From contig JADCRB010000078.1 in the NCBI GenBank assembly GCA_021464245.1, positions 1,148,095 through 1,212,094 on the forward strand: a DNA stretch of 64,000 nt, written 5' to 3'. A program made the position numbers and the translations under genes. A model generated the notes under the pieces. The model worked only from the letters and a program-made list of their open reading frames with translations, did no database searches and was not told the DNA's origin. The stretch's first letter is position 1. Each line of letters starts with the position of its first letter. Source of the stretch: Carallia brachiata (Eukaryota; Streptophyta; Magnoliopsida; Malpighiales; Rhizophoraceae). Shown piece by piece: positions 25,101-37,965 of this stretch.

Positions 25101-25362
25101 AAAGATTGCTAAGGAGGCTGGTAGAGTGAGATGGGGAGGTTAAGAAAGTGATTCTTTGTTATGTATCTAACATGTAATTAAGTTGCAGCACATTTTAAGG
25201 AGCAGTTTCTCTTGACATTGTTATTTTTCTTAACAATGGTAATTTTTTTTTTCATTAAATTTGGGGAGTGAAAAAAAGGAAGATTTTTTCTCAATTACTT
25301 CTTGGAGAGTGAAATAAGGAGATATTTTCTCTCAGCTATTTATTTATAATATTATTATTAGA
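22161..25362. other. Interior of the 4.2-kb Helitron
   Basis: This is AT-rich sequence with no recognised gene. The ATTGC/GCAAT word recurs at 23150-24200, and phrases such as TTAATTGCA appear several times. The minus frame 24742-24990 has somewhat higher GC than its surroundings, which hints at a captured exon, but the translation matches nothing I know. Confidence 0.4.
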
Positions 25363-25494
25363 TTAGATTATTAAAAATTAGAATTTTTGAGAAAGATTAT
25401 ATCATTATTTTAAAAAAATTTTAACGATGCCATTTAAAGCTACAAATATGGAGAAAGTTTCTCTAAACGACCCATTTATAATATTATTATTAGA
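25363..25494 (-). mobile_element. Additional Helitron 5' ends
   Basis: Two more TC starts of the same family lie just right of the nested element. The five bases TTAGA at 25363-25367 are the severed tip of the older copy. A second full end at 25494 reads TCTAATAATAATATTATAAA on the minus strand and continues with GTTTAGAGAAACTTTCTCC. The 3' partner of the 25494 end was not found. Confidence 0.5.
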
Positions 25495-26880
25495 TATATA
25501 ATCAAAATTGATAGAAAATTTTAATTTTTTTCACTCTATTAAGTGACAACTTCTAATAAATTTATAAATTAAAAATATTAAAATATCTAATAATTATCAA
25601 AATTCTATCAAAATTAAGATTAGAATTATATAAATTAATTAATATAAATTTAATTATAATCAAATAAAGATTCTTTTGGTTAACATAATACTACTCTAAC
25701 TATAATTAAATCTTTATAAAAGAAAATAATAAAAAAATAATAAAAAACTATTCTCGAATTCTTCTTTTAAAAAAAATTAAGAAAATCTTCCAAATTTATT
25801 ATTTTTATTAAAAAAAAAAAACTACACTAAAATTTCTTCAAAAGAGAAGAAGAGAAAAAAAAAACTACTCTAATTCTTTCTCTTTTTTTTTTTCCTTAAA
25901 AAAGTCATTTCATTTTGTTCAAATAAATTAAAAAAAATTCCCAAAAAAATAATATTCAACATTAAAATTTATTTTTATTTTTTAAAATAAAATAAAGCAA
26001 AAATAAATTGTCAAAAAATATTATTGAATCTGCATACCATGCGAGTTTATTACTAATTACTAAATAATAATGTGAAAATCTTATTCTTACTCGTTGCCCA
26101 CAACAGTACTTGCCTAAAAATGTTATCGTATGCTTTTCCTAAATTAGTAAAAACTATAAAGAAACATTTTTTGTTTCTTGTTATTTTTCCATCAACCTTT
26201 CAAGGATAAAGACCATTTGTGCCAATAAATTTGTGGCATAAACTACAATTGATTATTTGAGATTAAAACTATATTTCGTGAATCGTTAGTGAATTAGTGT
26301 TGTTGTCTTTTTGTTGTCTTTGAGATTAGTTTAGAGTGACGATAATTAGAACAATTTTTGATGCAATGAAAGTTGAGCAACGAGCTGTTGCTAGAACAGT
26401 AGATACAACAATTATCCTCAAAAGTTTAGATGGATTCGTCCAACCCTGGGTCACAGGGAGAACCATTATTTCGTGAGGATGAAATGTATCAAAATTCTGG
26501 CAATGTTTATCAAACAACAATGCAACGTTACCAGCACAAAAAGATAGAAAAATAATTTTTTTACTTTCAACTTATTTTGAACGTAGGACCAAGTGAAATA
26601 TAATTATTCCAGGTTTTTGGTTGCTTCTTAAGTATTACGAAGGCTTCTTCTTCTTTTTTTTTCCCCTTTTTTTTTTAATCATCAAAATTCTTCCAGAATA
26701 GGTCTCCTCAAAAGAGAGCACTATTATCTAAAGATTGTTTTGACATGAGCATGGAATATTAGAAAAGGAAAAAGACAACTACATTCTCAAAGGTTATAAA
26801 TAAAACTCTTGGTAACATACTTGAATGGTATGTCACATTAGTTGATATACAAAAATCATTAAAGAAGTTAAATATCATCA
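25495..26880. other. AT-rich intergenic DNA
   Basis: No gene recognised. It consists of runs of A and T with short repeated words. A 64-codon minus frame at 26326-26520 resembles nothing I know. Confidence 0.5.
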
Positions 26881-27526
26881 CCTATCTGTACATTTTACCT
26901 AACAAACTTCAAATGAAACATGAAGTCTCAAAATGCTTCCAGAGATCAACTGTAACAATTGAGAAAGAAATTCAGACAGAGCAAGCGTTGGGGAAGAGAC
27001 TCCTTTGTGATTCATGCAGATGCAGTAAAAAGGAGAATTACAATAGAAGCAGAAAAGGTTATACCCCACCTGCCAGTCCCATCTCATTGGTTTTTGGAGG
27101 GCCTGCCTTCGAATGTATTTCGATGAGGAAATCCCTCATTCAATTAACGGCAAGCCCCCCAATACGTCCAGTTCAATTCCATATGAACTCAGGAGTAGAT
27201 GATTCTGCATCTGTGCAGCTCTTGATTAAGCTTTTAGCTCACATCATAATTGCCATTCGTCTTTGTTGGGGAGAATCAATGATTAGGAGAACCAATATGG
27301 CTTGCCAAATTCCATTCAATAGCTATGTCAGAAAACCTCTATCTTTTCAAAAGAAGAACACAGCAGAGTCACTAATTGCTTGAAACATCAGAAAAGTTCT
27401 GCCTCTCGCTCTGCTAATTTTATTGCTTGTCAAGCAAATTCAGTAAAATCTTGTGTTAATTAAATGCACAACCAATAAGTAGGGCTTCCAAGAAGTACTT
27501 TGAAAATGAATAGAACTTCTCCACAA
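26881..27526. other. Region downstream of CPSF73-II with a long plus-strand frame
   Basis: The 3' untranslated end of the minus-strand CPSF73-II gene should lie here; TTTATT near 27419 would read AATAAA on the minus strand. A 156-codon plus frame (26913-27383) is longer than its AT-rich neighbours. It has no recognisable domain, signal peptide or splice evidence. It could be chance, a relic or an antisense transcript. Confidence 0.35.
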
Positions 27527-30500
27527 TTAACTCTTATTCAAAGCATGTCGGTCCATTGTTGAGATGATCTCCCATGCTAGCTTGTCATCTACTGCAGACC
27601 AAGAGCAACAACAGAACAATGATGATGATTTTGCTCGAGGATTGTCAACAATTCGGTAATGGCAATTATCATTCCTACAAATAGATGCATGAAAGGACTC
27701 GACTTGAACATGTTCCCCAAGGTTTTGAAGGTTCGTTCCAGAATAACTGTTTGTAAGTTTTGTAAACAATACTTGAATCCAATAACTCGTCCAGTGAGGA
27801 GCTAGCACCTCATTTGCCAGAACATGTTCTTGGTTTGAATTTTCTTGCAAATCATCAATATCTAGAGGGAAACAATATGCAAACAGAACCTCATGCCTTT
27901 TCTTTCCCAACATGAGTAGCAGCTCATCTTGATGTACAATTCTTGCCTTTTTGCCTTTTTCCATAACCAAAACCCCTTCTGCAACTCTTTCATCGCATAC
28001 CTGCAGCTGCGATGTGGCATTTTTATCTTCTAAAACTGCATCAGATTTCTCTTCTTCTGAACTTTTATGTAGAAACCTGAAATTTGGACTCAAGCAACTG
28101 CGGATAAATGCATCTGAGGCATCTGCTTTCACGAAAAGAGTTAACGGAATGCACACTGTATCATGATTTGCGGGAACATAACATTGAATCCCCAATTCAC
28201 ATTGAATTTTTTCTTTAAGGGAAACCATTTTAGGTTTCTCGCCATGTACTAGAATCACGTGCTTAGGAGAGAGAAACTTAACCAGATCCATAATACCTTT
28301 GGCATCTGTATGTGGACTAAATGACAGCTGATGAATCTGGCAATGTAAGCATATGGTCAAGACTGTTAATTTGGGTGTCAGTGGGACTCGGGGAGGGGGG
28401 ATAACTATCTTTATCAAGAAGAAAGATAATCTGCCATATTTGAACTTATGAGACTCCCTCAAGAAACACAGTGCCCATATACAAAAGAGAAGATAAAAAA
28501 GCACCTGGCATCGCACATCAATTTGGGTGTCCTTGTCCAAGTCAATTTTAGTGGGTTTGCCCGACATCAGTTTATGTCCAATGGTTCCAGCCACACAATA
28601 TCTAGAACATTTGAAAGAAAAAAGGAAGAGAATGAAGAATGTGACAGATTTAGTAAATGAGAACTGCAGCACATCAGAATGAGAGAAATAGGAAGAACAA
28701 CAGGTTCTCAAGGCAGTTGTAGCTAACAGACTCTCTCTGCATGTTCACTTTCAACTACACTAACGCCAAAATCAATGTCTTACATGGGGAATATCAAATA
28801 TATAAGCATGCTCATGCTCATCTGGAGGTAAAAAGGGAAGACCATTAATTATCCATTTAATTTATGAAGGCACTTCAAGGCCAAGAAATTGAACGAAAAA
28901 TGCAGCAATATAAATGACACAGCAAATCAAAGAATCGCCCATAAAACGTTCATAAGCTATTCAATATATATTTTTTCTCATTCAGAATTCCTAAAAGATG
29001 AAAGATCCAGAAAATTTGGTAAGTTTTTCTTTTCTTTTTTTCTCATGATAAGCAAGACTTTCTAAAAGAACAAAAGGAAAAAAAAAAGAGTGCAAAGCGT
29101 GCACTTTTAGGTGTAATAGTTTTAATAGTATAAGACTACAGACAAGCTTTTCTTCCTTCTTTTTTATTTTTATTTCCAACCATTTAACTATCCTAGAAGC
29201 ACGCCAAACTGACGGAGCTCAAATGTTCAGTGAAAGCATATGTATCATGATGCAGCACAAAAATTATTACATGATATTTTGCGATGATGTGCCAAGGTTA
29301 AAGAATTTCAGGCTCTAACCATAGATAGTAGATGTATGAAGCATTTTCCTCCATTGCACGTTTAATCAGAAAATAAAAAGTAGCTTACCCAGGCAAGGTT
29401 ACTAGATTCATCTCAGAAGGAGCCCAGTGCTTAAAAACTTCAAGTGAAAAACCACCACTGATCATCCCAGGTGTGGCGAAGAGAACACAAGGTCCAGGGG
29501 CATTTATAAGAGAACGATCAAATTTGTGAACTGCAACATACAAACAAATATGGTTATTAGGTAGTGCCATCAATAGATGTAGAATATACATTGGTATGCA
29601 AGTCACCATAGGGCATTGTCTAATACAATTAAACAGTTGCCATATGCAGCTAAAACTCCACCAGGCCATAATAAAGAGATAAAAAACGCTTTGTCAAGAC
29701 AGGAAGCATTCATAGGAAAAGAATAAAATGATCTTGCAACAAAAGTTTTCTGCGAAATATCTCTAGGCAAAAGAATAGCTGCTCGCCATAATAAACTTTG
29801 AGAAACAAAAACAAAAAACGATGTTGTTTATACAAATCCAGTGAGCATTTGTGTGATGATTTTCTGCAGGGAAAATTATCGTTCAAAATCAAATCTAGAA
29901 TGGATATCCCAAGCTCTTATCATCTCTTTCCTTTATTTTTGTTTTTGTTTACATTTATTTTGTGTTTTTTTTTTTTGGCGATGGATATGTACCATATAGT
30001 ACAAGGAAACTACATTTCCTAGAGACAAGGAACAGTTGCTTCGGGTACCATTTTTAAAATCAAATGCATTCCGTGTAGCATATGTCTCTTTGACTTTCTG
30101 ACTGGTCCAGCTGATAAGCATTTTGTAGTACATATTTGCTTGAATGGTCAAACCTGAGAAATGAACATTTTAATCACAGTAGGAAATTGGATTGCTGCAC
30201 GTGTCGGGTTAAGAGTAAACTCAAGACTGAATATTTGAAGTAAGAATGTTAACCATGTAAGCGTTCTAGTTCTGAAGGTTGAAAGTAAGAGATATATAGA
30301 AGAATGGATACCTGCTGAGAAGTAAATAGGAACCTTTAGATTCATGCGCTCCCAGTAATCATCCAACAATATACAAAGTTCCTAATTGCAAAATGAATTC
30401 AGGCTGTCAAAAAAGGACTGAAAATTTTTCAATGAGAGTTGAATTTGTGACCAAGTTATGTAATGCATAAAATCAAAAAAATCTGGCAAATAACTCATCT

Positions 30501-33500
30501 ATAGCTGGTCAAATGAATGATAAGCAAAAATTGCTGAAAAAGATGATACTTGTGATGAAAAGAAGTCAACAACAATGTAACGTATTTACTCCCAATCAGG
30601 GCCAACAACAAACCAAATTGTCTAATCCACTGTCTGCATTAAGGATTGTAGGGAATGTGATGTTTAACCTCTCTTACAATAGGGTGGTTGGGCAAATCCC
30701 AAAGACAACAAGTATACAATGCTTGAATATTAAGCATCCTTCAGAGAAAGAGGCATGGTCAAAGTTCACCTCAAAGTACGATTGATTATGTTACAGAAAT
30801 AGCCCATCTCTTTTGATCATATCACGTATCTGATTATCAGAGTTTATCAACATTATAGTGCAGCCCTATCTTTCAGTTGATGCTTTCCCATCCCATGTCT
30901 ATCAAAAAAGATGCATCTGTAAAACTAAATGAATCTGGAAAATTGATTGCTGCATCTCAGAGGACAATGACATAGGGTCTGTCATGTCGACGTACTAGAG
31001 ACATGGAGTGGCAAATGCCCACATTGATACCAATTTTAGCACATATAATGACATTAAGACATTTCTACTACTCTCCAATTAACCTTCACAAATAAGTCAG
31101 TCAATTGCTAAACTCAGAGTTTAGGCAATTATGGTCAAAAGCAAACAAAATAATATCTTGATGAGAATACCTGAGCTCTTCCCAGGGCAAATGTAGGAAT
31201 AAGCACCTTTCCTCCTCCAGAAATGCATTGATGAACCTACGTTAATTGCTTTTCAGAATTATGAACGTACATTGTACAAGATAAATTACAAGGGGAAGAA
31301 TGCCAGCAGAGTCTATGGATATATATCTCTAGTATGCATACAGCTTTAAGAAATTCCCTCTCTCGTGCATATTTTGAATCACGTATAGTGGTTGCATATG
31401 TAGACCTGTAAGCACAAACAATCGGAGTCTCATGTCAAAGCACTGGACACAGGGAGGTCACTAAAGAAAAGATTATAGCCTTTAGCATTTTTGCATGAGT
31501 GACCACTCCCTGATCCTATCTCAAGAACTTGCAACAAGCTGCCAGACATTTCAATCATTGAACAAACAACATCGGAATAAGCATTCAAAGAGTCCTAAAC
31601 TTATGGGGATTTTTGCAATTGATCTCTAAGCATTTTTCAGTTTTCAAACTAGTCATAAACCTTAAATTTTTATTTCATATACTTTTTTGACAACAATTGG
31701 TCAAATTGTTAAATATGTAGTTTGACTCAATGAGGACCATACAAAAAAAAAACCCAAAATACGCTCTAAAAATGCATCTACGTGCATATTTTGCTAAATT
31801 TCCCTCATTTCTCTCACATATAAAAACCAAAAACCTCACCTTTCCACATGAATTTGGGGCCAATGAGAAAACTTTGGAATTTGCATTTATACAAGGGAAA
31901 AAGAGTAAATTTAATGACATACACTTGAATGTATTTTTAGCTCAAATGTTCAGTTTTTTTTTTTTTTTATATGGTCTCCGCCAAGTCAAACTACATATCT
32001 AACAGTTTGACCAATTCCTCTCCAAAAAAGGACTCATATGGAATAAAAAGTAAAGATTCAGAACTGGTTTGAAAACTCAAAAAGGTTGAGGACTCAATTG
32101 TAAAAATTTTCAAACGTTTAGGACTTCTTTGAGGCTTATCCCAACAACGCCCCGTGGTTTAAAAATTGATTCCTTGCTCCGACAATTCTCATAGCACATT
32201 TGCTAAGCCTAAGGTCAATGTTCAATTTCATGTTCCACGTAACTTTGGGAAAGTTCCACATGCACACATATAATCATATACTATAGGCACATTTCCCTTA
32301 CTCTGTTATAAGAAGGTCAAGTTGCAGCCGATCAATTTGAGCTGCTCCAAGATGCCTATCTGGGGTCATATTATAGTCGCCTGTGTACAACATAGCACTA
32401 TCTCCCACCTTTGCATAAAACATTGCAGCTCCAAGGACCTTTTTAAAAATAATAATATAGGAAGAAAGGTCAAATTTTAACATGAAACACAGGATCAACA
32501 TACAAAAAACCATATACTTCATAGTCAATACAGACTTCACCATCTGTTGGTATTAAAATTATGATTCGTGGCAAAAAGATCTGATATGTAATAGCTACTT
32601 ACTATCAGCATCTTCTTGTTTAGTTTTTACATTGGTTATTTAAGCTGGTAGGTTTAACCAAAGTATCAAAATATGGTTAATCATTCTATTTTCAAGCATG
32701 GTAATCCACAAGTTTTTTCTTGAGATGCCAAGCAGTTAAGGCTAATAAAAGGAGCAAAAGTTTTTAAAACAATCTTTATTTAAGAAGTTATATATTTCCA
32801 GGTCCTACAGACAACCGGCAGGAAATTGAAAAACCTAGTACTTTTATGCTTCTTCTGGACTTAGGTTGCCCATTGGCATTCTTAATGAATTCAGAATAAA
32901 ACACATTGCTTAAGCTTCGATTCCGCAGCTAACAATAAGAATCAGTACATGAGTAGGCTTCTGTTTGGAAGCTGAGAAGGAGGTCATGTCAACTGAAGGA
33001 CTGGGCTCCATATGCTTCTACTGTATAACTAAATACCAGATCATCAAGAAATTGATGCCACCCAATGGTGAAAGCAAACCGAGACAGATGGGGATCCAAA
33101 ACAATGGTTACGAATTTATGTATGTGTCTACTGAAGAAAAAGAAAATTGACTGGTTGAAGATTCAGACAGAACACCATATGGGGCATATCATACTACAAC
33201 AAATTATCTGCCACAAGCTTCTGTCAACAGATGTTTCTTTCTCTGTCTTTATGTTGACAAAGACACAAGCCATGAGCCTCAATTTTGTAAATCTACTTCC
33301 CTCCACCAAAAGCCCTTGCACAAACAAAAGAGCAAAACCTAAATTCTTGGGGCATTAGGCATTGAAAAAGCATAATTGAGCCCATCTACTCATCCGAAAT
33401 AACACGCAGAGAGCAATACAGAGAATCAACACTATAATTTTACATTAAAAATTAAAAATTTGTAATCTTAATGCCACCTGGGCTGGAATTAATTAGACTT

Positions 33501-36074
33501 AGAAGAATATCATAAGCACAACGAGTAATATAGATTACAAGCTACTCTTGATAATTGCACAGACTTCCAAAATTTCTTGCAGCAGTTTGGCTAGTAATCT
33601 CAATGGCTAGTTAAAATCCTCTAATTCGGTTAAGTAGCATCACTTTGATGTATATAAAAAGCGCATCCAGTGCACAAGACTCCCACATTGTGGGTCTCAA
33701 GAAGGGTAAGATATATGCAGCGTTACCCTTGTTTTTATGGAGAGGTTGTACTGTGGATAATTTATTCAAGAAGCATGAGGTGAAAGAAAAGCTCCGAGAT
33801 AACAATTTGTCATTCCTGGAGGGTATGAACTTCATAAAAGGGGATGAAAAAATTTAAAAATTTTTCATCATACATAAGCAAAATGTCACATGATTATATG
33901 GGGTTGCACTTTTAGAAATTAAAGTAAAACTATCTTACATGCCCTGCGTAGTAGGCACGGATGTGAAGATCTTTATCAACCTGCACAGTCTGCTTCAGAT
34001 CCACTGCTATAACTGCAATGCACAATCCAATCAAAAACAGCAGATCAGAAGGAAGAAAAGAGGAAAGACAGAATAAACTTTGGAAAAAAAAAAAAAAAGG
34101 TAAACAGAAAATATTTACACACCACACTTTTGCACGTTTTAATTACACTCATGTAGGTTCATCAAATTTGAGACCACACAAATCCCAAGAATGTGAATAT
34201 CAAACGAAAAATCCTTCAGTTCCAACTAGGATATTGTCTTAATCCTTACCTTGCCCATGAATTGGGAACTTCAAAGAAAGCAAGCCTGCAACTATGTGAA
34301 GCTCTACAAGATTAACTGAGTATGTGATCAATTTTCTTTGATGAGTTAATTAGCCACAACTTAAAGTCTTTTTTTTTTTCCTGGAAAGCGACGGGTACAC
34401 TTCGCTTTGATTTTGTACAGCAATATGCAGGATTGGTACAACATTTAGTCACATCAATCGGTGGCAATGATAACAATAGTTTTCAGTCCAATAATGGTCA
34501 GTATAAATAATAAGATGGATTTAGCAAAAGTCTGACAGGTAAATTGGGAAGGGACTGATCGATCGATTTTGAATGATGTATTGCAAGAGGACAACTGACT
34601 AAGCTCCAGTCTGCTTGTAAGAGTTACTTTGCTTTTAAGAGAAGCAAGAATGAAATGCAGGGTTCTAGACCCTGGTCCCTTCCACTTTCCAGAGACGGTA
34701 TCAACCTTAAAATTTGCATGAGAAAAAGCCACTGCCTTCAGCAGACTCGTAAATGCAGAGCAAGACCAAATTTGAGCCTTATCCAAGAAAAAACAGGCAG
34801 CATATCAAATCAGATATAATAGCTTTTACCCACCACCTTAATCTATATCCATAAGTAAAATATATGTGTAATGGAATCCAAATTACAGATACCTTTTTTC
34901 ATGCATTGTGAAATGTGATCTGCAGTAAATTGCTCTTCCTCACCCCTTCTATCAACCATTACTTTCCGGTAATCCTCTAACATCAAAGGAGCCAATGCCT
35001 TTGTTGGATACTGCAGCAAAAGTTCTGTTTTAAGACCATAACCATAGAGGTAATCCTAACAGGAGAAAATATCATGACTATGACGTGAAACTGGAAGCTT
35101 GCATGCATAAGATTCAGGCAGCCACCCAATGAGCTAAAGCACCAACAAGATGAAAGAATGAAGCCCACGCCAGAAAAATAGCGCATATTTAACAGTATTT
35201 AGTTTGAGCAACACAAAAAAAAAAAAAAAAAAAAATCTGCACAAAAAGGCCAATAGAAAATTATTGATGACAAATTGGAATGAAGTAAAGTAAACGTTGT
35301 GTGACGACGGGAAGAACAAAAACAAACTTTAGTTTAATGTTTCGCTAAGCTGTAACCGTAATCCACCGCAGCCAATTAGCTTCTTCCACGAGTGCAGTGT
35401 TAGAATACAGCAGGCCGGAAAAATCTAAAGCGAATCAATACAAATGCTAAAGAACACGCACCACTTCAAAGCTCCATTTCCTTCTTGCTTGAAAAAAATA
35501 TTTGAATTAAAAGAATGAGCCAAACATTTTATCAAGCAAGTTAAGTGCAATTACCGTCATGTAAACCGGGCCACGATAGCCGCAGACCTCGGTGAAGTAA
35601 GGAAGCGCGCCCACGTGATCCAAATGACTGCAACAATTACTAAATTTTATTTTACCAAAAAAAAAAAAAAGTAACAATCCAAGCAGGAACAAAAAAAATA
35701 AAAAAAAAAAGTAAAAATTGGTGGGTAGGGGGGGGAAAGAGAGAAATAGTTACAAGTGAGTGATGATAACGCAATCGAGAGCGCGATCGAAGTCGCCGGA
35801 TTTGGAGATGAGAGAGAAGTCAGGGAAGCGGCGGTGGTCGTCGTAGCCCATGTGCATCCCGCAGTCGAACATTATACGCTTGCCGCCGTTGATCGTCACC
35901 ACCACGCAGCTCTTCCCGACTTCCTGTCCCGCGCCTAAGTAGAAACCAAAAAAATAAAAAAAATAAAAAAAATTACGAATTAATTAATTAAGCATCGAAT
36001 GCTTTGCTTGCTTTAGTGAGACTGAGAGGGATTCAAGAAGAGAGATTACCAAGAACAAGGCATTCGATTGCCAT
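27527..36074 (-). CDS. CPSF73-II: CPSF73-II, INTS11/CPSF73-like mRNA 3'-end endonuclease subunit
   Basis: Thirteen GT-AG exons, all in phase, encode 653 residues: 36074-36050, 35934-35754, 35627-35555, 35010-34893, 34012-33939, 32438-32302, 31405-31342, 31236-31171, 30381-30312, 30153-30049, 29530-29389, 28601-28505 and 28336-27527. Metallo-beta-lactamase motifs are D32 (IMFDCG), H68-F-H70-L-D72-H73, H157 (AYYAGH) and D178 (YTGDYNM). Beta-CASP motifs are E203 (LLITES), H393 (FSPHTDA) and H415 (LVHGEKP). All zinc ligands are present, so the nuclease is predicted to be active in nuclear pre-mRNA 3' processing or an Integrator-like complex. The order and sequence match Arabidopsis CPSF73-II (FEG), from memory 613 residues. 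The extra length is in the last exon. Introns carry a MITE and a SINE fragment. Confidence 0.96.
31574..32142. mobile_element. 569-bp Mutator-like MITE in CPSF73-II intron
   Basis: The left end is GGAATAAGCATTCAAAG; the right end read inward is GGGATAAGCCTCAAAG. Both continue into AGTCCTAAAC and then TTTTTGCAATTGA/TTTTTACAATTGA, giving inverted repeats of about 80 bases. The flanks AACAACATC (31565-31573) and AACAACGCC (32143-32151) fit a 9-bp target duplication with two changes. The ends are related to those of the MITE inserted in NLR2. It lies in the intron between exons 6 and 7. Confidence 0.8.
33655..33765 (-). mobile_element. Truncated SINE in CPSF73-II intron
   Basis: The words GTGCACAAGACTCCCACATT, GGGTAAGATATATGCAGCG and ACCCTTGTTTTTATGGAGAG match the body of the SINE in ALG10 intron 2. 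The tRNA-like head with its polymerase III boxes is missing, so this is a 5'-truncated copy lying in the intron between exons 5 and 6. Confidence 0.5.
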
Positions 36075-37750
36075 GACTGAATAATATTATTATTGTTCTT
36101 ATGGCACTGCTGCGACTGAGCTCAATAAAAACCCTAGTCTGTTAGCAGCTTGCAAGTTACTGCCTTCGATCCTTCCCGCGCTCTTTTACAAAAGCAGTAT
36201 GCACCCGCGCGAACCAAAAAAAAAAATCACATATGCGATTTTTCATTTTTCACGTTGAATTTTAGTTTCTTTTCAGTTTAATTACATGTTGCATATAACA
36301 TGCAGAATATTTTTTTTCTTTGTTTTTTTAGGAGTTTCATTGAATTATTAGTTATACAATAAAAATAATTCTTTCTTTTTATAAATTTCACCCTTCTCTT
36401 TTCAGAATTTGAATCCAAGACTTAACTAGTGAGGTGTTTTATGAAAGACATCACATGCACAATATTCATTGAAGGAAAAATAGTCGCAGACAAGCTTGCT
36501 AAACATTTTAATGCAGGAGCATCTCACTCTATTTATTTATTTTATATTTTATTAGTTATGGGCTTTAGTTAGAAGTTTTATGATTAGCATATATCTATTT
36601 AATTAGATGGATGGTTAAGATTAATTAGGATTTTATTAAATCAATGGTTGAGATTTTCTCTAATGAAGATTATAGTATAAATAGTCTAGTTATTATACAG
36701 TTTATTTAGTTTTCAATATCATTTTTCAAAAACAATATTTCTTAGAGTTTTATGGTTTTTTATAAACCATAACCTTAATTATCTTGCTCCGCTTTAATTT
36801 TTTACCCAAAACCTAACTTAAATTCAGTTTCTCTACACCACACTCCTTAGGCCATTATTGTGACTAAATTCTAACAAGTGGAAATAAACATTTTTATGTT
36901 GAGTCCATTTTTTCTTGAGTAGAATTTATCTCTATCTATCTATCTGTACATTTTCCCCTTAATACATGCTCTATAATAAATGTATTTTATAATTAAAAAG
37001 TTTGATGTAGTAAATTTAAATTTATTAAAAAGTAAGTGTATTTTTATTATTCTATTTGATTCTTTATTAATACCAACATATATAAGAGTTATAAATTTCA
37101 AAAAGGCAAATGAAATTAAAAAGTAGTTATTCATATTATCTATAACTATAACATATACATATATTTATTAATTTATTTATTTATTTATCTATTTATTTAG
37201 CATATAGGGGAAGCTTCCCTTAAGTGTAGCTACCTCGTGGCAAAAAAAAGCACCAATTTTCCTGCCAATTTTCCTACCAATTTTCAATTTCCTAAGTTTT
37301 TTCAATTACTTAAATCCTAAATTTTCTCCTTATTATTGCCCATCAATTGCCAAAGAAAAATATTTCCCGACTAATTTCTAATTTGACTTTCCACTATTTT
37401 CACACTCATTAGTATTCTGTAAATTTTCACAAATGGTTACAAGTATAATCGTTCCTAAATTATAGGTATAAATTAACTTTTTCATAAAAATTACTTTAAA
37501 TTGTTGCACTAGATTATTATTTTTAATTATTAGATCATGATTTTTGCCAAGAACCGTTGAAGGATTCGAGGATGAAAATGTTGGCAAAAATTATAATTGT
37601 AAAAATGGACTCAACAAATTTGAAAATAATAAATAATAATAATATTATTAGTAAATTACTTTCGGTCTAAAAAAAATTATTAATAATTTAGTCTTCCTCA
37701 GTAGCCTTTCAACTGTATTGTATTTCTTACTTTTCCTGCTTTTTTTTGTT
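36075..37750. other. CPSF73-II 5' flank and AT-rich intergenic DNA
   Basis: The first 150 bases upstream of the CPSF73-II start are richer in GC and are the likely promoter and leader. Beyond that it is AT-rich with an (ATTT)n-like stretch near 37163-37195. No gene was recognised. Minus frames at 36940-37134 and 37378-37587 are unremarkable. Confidence 0.5.
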
Positions 37751-37754
37751 TTTG

Positions 37755-37965
37755 TTGGGTGGGTGGGGTTGGACTTGGACCACATGCTCGTTTCTTGGAG
37801 CTTTCCATGTGAGCATATGTCAGATGCAACTTGTTGGATTTGAAGGACTTTACTCCGTGTTCACATCTTCCTCATTCAAACATAAGCCCCTCTCTGTTGA
37901 CCAAAAGCTTTGAGCGTACATCTCACACTATACCTAACCCTTCAAACACTACAAAATTTCTTTTG
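37755..37965 (+). pseudogene. Relic 5' flank of a lost third NLR gene
   Basis: This segment parallels the sequence just before NLR1 (about 41810-42110). Shared words in order are TCGTTTCTTGGAGCTTTCC (TTGTTTCTTGG.. in NLR1), GCAACTTGT.GGATTT, GAAGGACTT, TTCAAACATAAGCCCCTCTC, CCAAAAGCT.TGAGCGTA and CCCTTCAAACACTACAAAAT. The similarity stops shortly before the position of the NLR1 start codon, and no coding sequence follows. Confidence 0.75.

Larger units (their letters stand above)
21126..25362 (-). mobile_element. 4.2-kb Helitron nested in an older Helitron end
   Basis: On the minus strand its 5' end is TCTAATAATAATATTATAAA at 25362 after host A. Its 3' end is a bulged hairpin CCCATGCAATACGCGGG followed by CTAAATTCTAG, with host T at 21125. 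Removing it joins ATAATATTA (left) to TTAGA (right). This rebuilds, on the minus strand, TCTAATAATATTATAAAGAG, which is itself the 5' end of the same Helitron family. So it seems to have inserted five bases inside a relative's terminus. It contains a hAT MITE (21367-22152). Minus frames at 22757-23101 (114 codons) and 24742-24990 (82 codons) might be captured fragments, but I recognise neither. No helicase motif is visible. Confidence 0.6.

Noticed and set aside
27527..28711. 394-codon single frame as one uninterrupted CPSF73-II exon
   Set aside because: Residues between the two conserved blocks (28337-28504) are hydrophobic intron read-through; GT-AG sites at 28504 and 28338 remove them in phase.
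33645..33857. 70-codon plus-strand frame in a CPSF73-II intron
   Set aside because: Mostly a SINE fragment read as protein.
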